The position numbers and the translations under genes were made by a program. Shown here one piece after another: positions 63,500 through 64,000 of a stretch of DNA of 64,000 nucleotides. The notes under the pieces were generated by a model that had not been told where the DNA came from, did not search any database, and was given only the letters and a program-made list of their open reading frames with translations. The stretch is from JASHUC01 sp963849095 (GTDB lineage Bacteria; Pseudomonadota; Gammaproteobacteria; Steroidobacterales; Steroidobacteraceae): positions 806,001 to 870,000 of the forward strand of contig CAWKGA010000001.1 of the NCBI GenBank assembly GCA_963849095.1, written 5' to 3'. How positions within the stretch are numbered: the first letter of the stretch is position 1; each line of letters starts with the position of its first letter.

Positions 63500-64000
63500 T
63501 CACTCGATGTGGGTTACTACCGCCCCGGCGCTGCGTGATCGCGAGCTGCGCGTCAGACTGAATAGAGATCGCGCCGTGTAGAGTGCCGCCAGTGCCCCGG
63601 CGAACTGGCTGATGACGAATGCCGGCACATCGTGGGGGCGGATGCCTGCAAATGTGTCGGAGAACGAGCGTGCAATCGTGATCGCGGGGTTGGCAAACGA
63701 GGTTGAAGCGGTAAACCAGTATGCCGCCCCGATCCAGGCGGCCACCATCCAGGGCACGTCCTCGGAGCGGCGATAGCCGAGTATGACGAGAATCAGGCCA
63801 AAGGTCGCCACGCCCTCCGAGAGCCATTGCGCCGGTCCCGCGCGGACGTGGGTCGAGGATTGCAGCCACGGGAGTCCGAACATCGCGTGTGCCAAGACCG
63901 CTCCGAGACAGCAGCCGGCGATCTGGACAACTATGTAGACGCCTGCCTCGCGCCAGGGCAGGACGCCGCGCAAGGCTTGGACCGCTGAAACGGCGGGATT
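63500..64000 (-). CDS. Aquaporin/MIP-family channel, 5'-truncated by the window end
   Basis: Reading leftward from base 64000 the frame begins Asn-Pro-Ala-Val, the first NPA box, and the second is STSFANPAITIARSFSDTFAG. These two half-helices form the aquaporin pore. About four C-terminal helices remain, and the N-terminal part lies right of the window. The Thr-Ser-Phe-Ala context and Arg after NPA (ARSF) fit the selectivity Arg. Substrate (water, glycerol or arsenite) cannot be told. Confidence 0.88.
   Translation of the reverse strand, partial: NPAVSAVQALRGVLPWREAGVYIVVQIAGCCLGAVLAHAMFGLPWLQSSTHVRAGPAQWLSEGVATFGLILVILGYRRSEDVPWMVAAWIGAAYWFTASTSFANPAITIARSFSDTFAGIRPHDVPAFVISQFAGALAALYTARSLFSLTRSSRSRSAGAVVTHIE

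Overview
The window is GC-rich, gene-dense proteobacterial DNA. MltA, heptose-precursor enzymes for lipopolysaccharide, a PqiC-type lipoprotein, a wbpV-wbpL-wbpM-like gene order and two PEP-CTERM proteins suggest a Gram-negative gammaproteobacterium with an exosortase system. The exact taxon cannot be fixed from sequence alone.

Region 1 (1-27 kb) is a surface-polysaccharide (O-antigen or capsule type) cluster, all on the + strand with many overlapping or abutting genes. It holds a CMP-nonulosonate synthetase (cut by the window edge), a CDP-glycerol/sialyl-type transferase, three methyltransferases, a Wzx-type flippase, a Wzy/WaaL-type membrane protein, two glutamine-dependent asparagine-synthetase-like amidotransferases, two GT4 glycosyltransferases, a fused dehydrogenase/Gfo-Idh-MocA oxidoreductase and a heparinase-like protein. 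A WbpV-like reductase, a WbpL/WecA-like initiating transferase and two tandem WbpM-like 4,6-dehydratases follow, then gmhA and hldD. The likely product is a lipid-linked glycan started on a QuiNAc/FucNAc-type sugar and carrying amidated or acidic sugars.

Region 2 (27-42 kb) is mixed. It holds a coiled-coil DUF1640-like protein, UDP-glucose dehydrogenase, an AAA/DUF4143 ATPase behind tandem palindromic repeats, an Ada-AlkA fusion with Ogt, GDP-mannose genes (manC, manB), a frameshifted FG-GAP lipoprotein, GlcG-like and PEP-mutase-like genes, mltA, a MaoC-like protein and two divergent PEP-CTERM proteins. A good sigma-54 promoter lies in front of one PEP-CTERM gene.

Region 3 (42-50 kb) starts with tRNA-Val, gltX, a GNAT acetyltransferase and tRNA-Ala. 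The 3' 50 bp of tRNA-Ala is repeated 1,163 bp downstream, so the interval looks like the remnant of an integrated element. It contains the C-terminal end of a tannase and a DUF2442/DUF4160 pair. Two DUF3237 proteins and a Tat-exported carotenoid-oxygenase-family enzyme follow, then a SYLF-domain protein.

Region 4 (50-64 kb) contains a PqiC-like lipoprotein, a ClC antiporter, an ABC permease/ATPase operon ending in a short MetE-like methionine synthase, a GT2-GtrA protein, a HipBA-type toxin-antitoxin operon with duplicated operators, a PQQ-like propeller lipoprotein, a tyrosine recombinase, a Phd/PIN toxin-antitoxin pair and an aquaporin cut by the right edge.
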